From: Rhyzopertha dominica
Lineage: Eukaryota; Arthropoda; Insecta; Coleoptera; Bostrichidae
Direction: 5' to 3'
DNA: 64,000 nucleotides
Assembly: GCA_025024175.1 (NCBI GenBank)
Contig: QCXZ01000064.1
Location: 40,135,325 to 40,199,324, forward strand
Below are positions 61,366 to 64,000 of the stretch, in pieces; within the stretch, counting starts at the first letter, position 1; each line of letters opens with the position of its first letter. The translations under genes were made by a program, and so were the position numbers. The notes beneath the pieces are model-generated. The model searched no databases. It worked only from the letters and a program-made list of their open reading frames with translations, and was not told where the DNA came from.

Positions 61366-64000
61366 TTCGTACCGCAGGCTTTTACTTCAAATGACAGATT
61401 GAATTTATGATCTTTTTAAGAATTTGTAGATGATAAAATTCTGTGAACTGCTCGCAAGTATTCTTACAACTATTACTGCTTATGTTAAACGAAGTTTTTT
61501 TCTTTGTACTCTAAACGAAATATAAATTTGGATGCCATTGTTACTAAAGTAAAACAAATAGAACAGTTCATGAGCTTTTTAGCCAAAGTGATGTATAGGG
61601 ATATACAAACGTTTTAGTGATTTAGGGTAGTATCAATCGTCGCTGGCGCCCTTCAAAAGATACAGTTAATTTTTAACTAAATTTGCCTGCATCGACGTTT
61701 AACATTCCCCGGTTACCAAGGCTGGATAACGGCTGTATGTTAGAAACCAAATCGTGCTAGAATCATGCGTTCCAAAACACGCCCATTAGAATCTATGTTT
61801 TCTTGTTTACTAATTATGTTTATAAACATTATTTGTCTAATTGACATGCCAACGCCATCGGAAAGGATAGAATTTCTATGCTTTTAAAATGGAATAATTT
61901 AAGTTTGGTAGAACCAAATTCACCAATGAGGGCTCATTTTAAAGCAGTTTTCAACATTTTTCAGTTTAACTTTAAATAATTTAAAGGCGAATACTTGATA
62001 GTAAAGGACGCAATCTAAGACAACCTCATGTTTGCCATAATATCGTAAAATACCTATGCATCCCTATAGATTTCTCCATTGTTTATGATAGCTCTTTCAT
62101 TAAGCAAGATATATCTGAAAGCCAGAAGTGGATATCTTTTATGGTTTTGTGNTTATAGCAAGAAAGTGCATCAGTATATAAGGACGAGCGATTATTCAAT
62201 TTCACATATAAGATTAGCCTGTATGGAGCAAATACGTAGGAAAATTGAATACTCTTACTTATAAATAACCATTTATATCACTATTTTTAGGCACTATTGC
62301 AGTTTCATCGGGAGTAAACTTCGGATATATGCTGCTGATCTAATAACTCGCTTTAGTTACAAGCTATTTATAGCACAGTTGTATGAAAATTATTTGATAC
62401 TTTGCAACCTTAGTATTAAAATCTTTCATGGATAGACTTAATAGCTTAAATGCTTTACGTTCAAAATTTAACAGTAGGCTTTAGGCTATGATTTATTGTA
62501 AGTAAACGGAGACAACAGCTGCTAATTACATAGGACGCATAGTTTTTGCTATAGTTTTTTGTTTGCACAGAGTTGCACTAATTGTACTATAAAATGCTTT
62601 ACTGCAAAAAACACACAAATACAGAAGCACATGACATGCTGGCAGTTTATTTTCGATGTTTTGAAAATGCAGCTATTGCTTCCAGGGGCTATACGCCTGC
62701 TCAGCCGTATCCTCTATTAATGTTATGTTAGATTGGTGCACTGCCAACAATGATGGACCTTTTGAGAATCATTGATAATTTTTTAGTATAGTAGTTGTAA
62801 TATTGTTATGTCACTTTGTACTATTTTAGTTTAATGTTGACTGTTTTCTATAGTTCGATTTTTAATATACTACAAGAAATTTATTATATTTTATATTATT
62901 GAAATGATTTAGCAACAGTAAGCAATGCTAAAACTTCCATCCATCTCTATGCAAAACGATATAAGTACTTAATTACAAGATCATATTAGTGACACTCTAA
63001 GAGTGCCAAGTTATTAACTTTGTCTGAACTGTCTAGGGAGGTACGATAAGCTAATGTGATATTAGGAGAAACAATAATGCGTTATAATACAGGATGAAAG
63101 TTGTTATTCGATAAGGTTACAAATGACAAAACAGTCATGGGCTACTGAGCTATTTACAAATATGTATCTACGAGAGCATAACTGTTTTTAAGATATATGG
63201 GTAAATATAACATTTTTTTTAACTTCTCCCGTTGTCAAAGATTTGCGCTAAGATACCTATTACGTTATTTACCATTAAATTTAAAACCATATCATCCACT
63301 TTAAAACTAGATATCATTCGTTTACTTCGTTTAAACCATACTTGACTTATGGTATTTTGAAAATTTGAAACTATCTCTCATTTTGTCGTTGTCGTGGCAA
63401 CTACAAGAAAAATATTCAAACGAAATCTGTTCAAAAGTAAACATAGATTATCATGAGTTTATTTAGGCCAAAACTGTATTGCAACTTTTTAGAGAAAGAA
63501 CCGATCCTTTGGTATGCTATACCAAATACGCACCTAGCGGCAATACTTGTTTAAAAAAAAATTACCTCAAGATTTTAGCACGATTAGTTTCCAAAATACA
63601 GCCACTGTCCAGCATCAACTATTTCCAAATTTTTCAATCTTCCTATTTAATCATGTTTTGATATATAACACAAATAGTTTTATTGTATACGGTTTTTATT
63701 CCGTCAACGTTCAGATACTTATAAATTACTAACAATTTTTACGGCTATTTTTTATATGAGGAGGTACGCATCTTTCCGTGTTGCTGAACGAACTAAGATT
63801 TTGTGATGTAAACAATTTTTTCTGAAAACGATTCAAGGAAACAGTTACGTGCAACATTGTTAGGTAGCAGATAACGCTATAAAGGACGATTCGACTAAGT
63901 GCATCAGTGTTGCTTGTAGTGTCCAGAACTATCATTTACACTGCGTGCGTTCAATAGTGTTGCGCCATCCGCATACTGTTACGTCCCCGAATCTCGCCCT

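Larger units (their letters stand above)
59051..64000 (+). repeat. Right copy of the ~5-kb direct repeat (occupied allele)
   Basis: Matches 50421-55385 throughout, at an offset of 8,627 bases near the start and 8,615 at the end of the window, so only about a dozen net bases differ. It begins at the LTR edge with ATATATA. It contains the same four-gene tRNA palindrome and no recognised protein gene. The match runs off the end of the window. Confidence 0.9.

Noticed and set aside
50421..64000. The 5-kb direct repeats as giant LTRs of the retroelement
   Set aside because: A normal polypurine tract and a short LTR with AGTTA/TAACT ends lie between env and the repeat, and the repeat contains tRNA arrays. 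The repeats are flanking DNA, not LTRs.

Overview
This is eukaryotic, AT-rich, gene-poor DNA. The mobile elements point to an insect: a Ty3/gypsy element with a baculovirus-F-like envelope gene (errantivirus type), several Tc1/mariner-superfamily transposase relics, a DUF4817-type insect transposase, Jockey/CR1-like LINE 3' ends and a Penelope-like GIY-YIG fragment. The low gene density and the many decayed elements suggest a large-genome, possibly hemimetabolous, insect. The species cannot be told from the sequence. There are no bacterial signals such as operons or ribosome binding sites.

From 1 to 50.4 kb the window is mostly unannotatable intergenic or intronic DNA. Two short minus-strand segments look like real host exons. 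The one at 24,719-24,882 has a very good 3' splice site, a clean reading frame and a stop. The one at 2,917-3,164 has acceptor and donor consensus. Scattered between them are relics: a small terminal-inverted-repeat element (1.27 kb), a Tc1-like copy with both ends (3.56-4.58 kb), a Penelope-like endonuclease fragment inside inverted repeats (6.05-6.5 kb), a 506-bp foldback element (8.4 kb), a mariner relic (13.1 kb), a YqaJ/SWIM-family fragment (28.4 kb), a nested inverted-repeat element (31.3-32.3 kb), LINE 3' ends (33.7 and 45.6 kb), another inverted-repeat element (37.2 kb), a DUF4817 transposase (42.6 kb) and a second mariner scrap (44.3 kb). Long (ATT)n arrays lie at 12.5, 33.1, 34.7 and 38.3 kb. 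At least two ATT tracts (34.7 and 47.0 kb) are the 3' tails of LINE copies.

From 50.4 kb to the end the layout changes. About 5 kb of sequence (50,421-55,385) recurs almost identically at 59,051-64,000, at an offset of about 8.6 kb. Between the copies lie a 100-N scaffold gap and the 3' half of an errantivirus-like element: integrase, pol C-terminus, env, polypurine tract and a short LTR. The second copy begins at the LTR edge with a TATATA-type target, while the first copy carries that target unoccupied. The simplest reading is that two alleles, one with and one without a recent insertion, were scaffolded in tandem. A true tandem duplication is not excluded.

Each 5-kb copy contains a near-perfect palindrome of about 1.1 kb made from four identical tRNA-Thr(AGU)-type genes, two per arm and 359 bp apart. 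The palindrome is bracketed by a 13-bp direct repeat, as if the whole array had been inserted as one unit. This array and the filled/empty retroelement site are the most interesting parts of the window.
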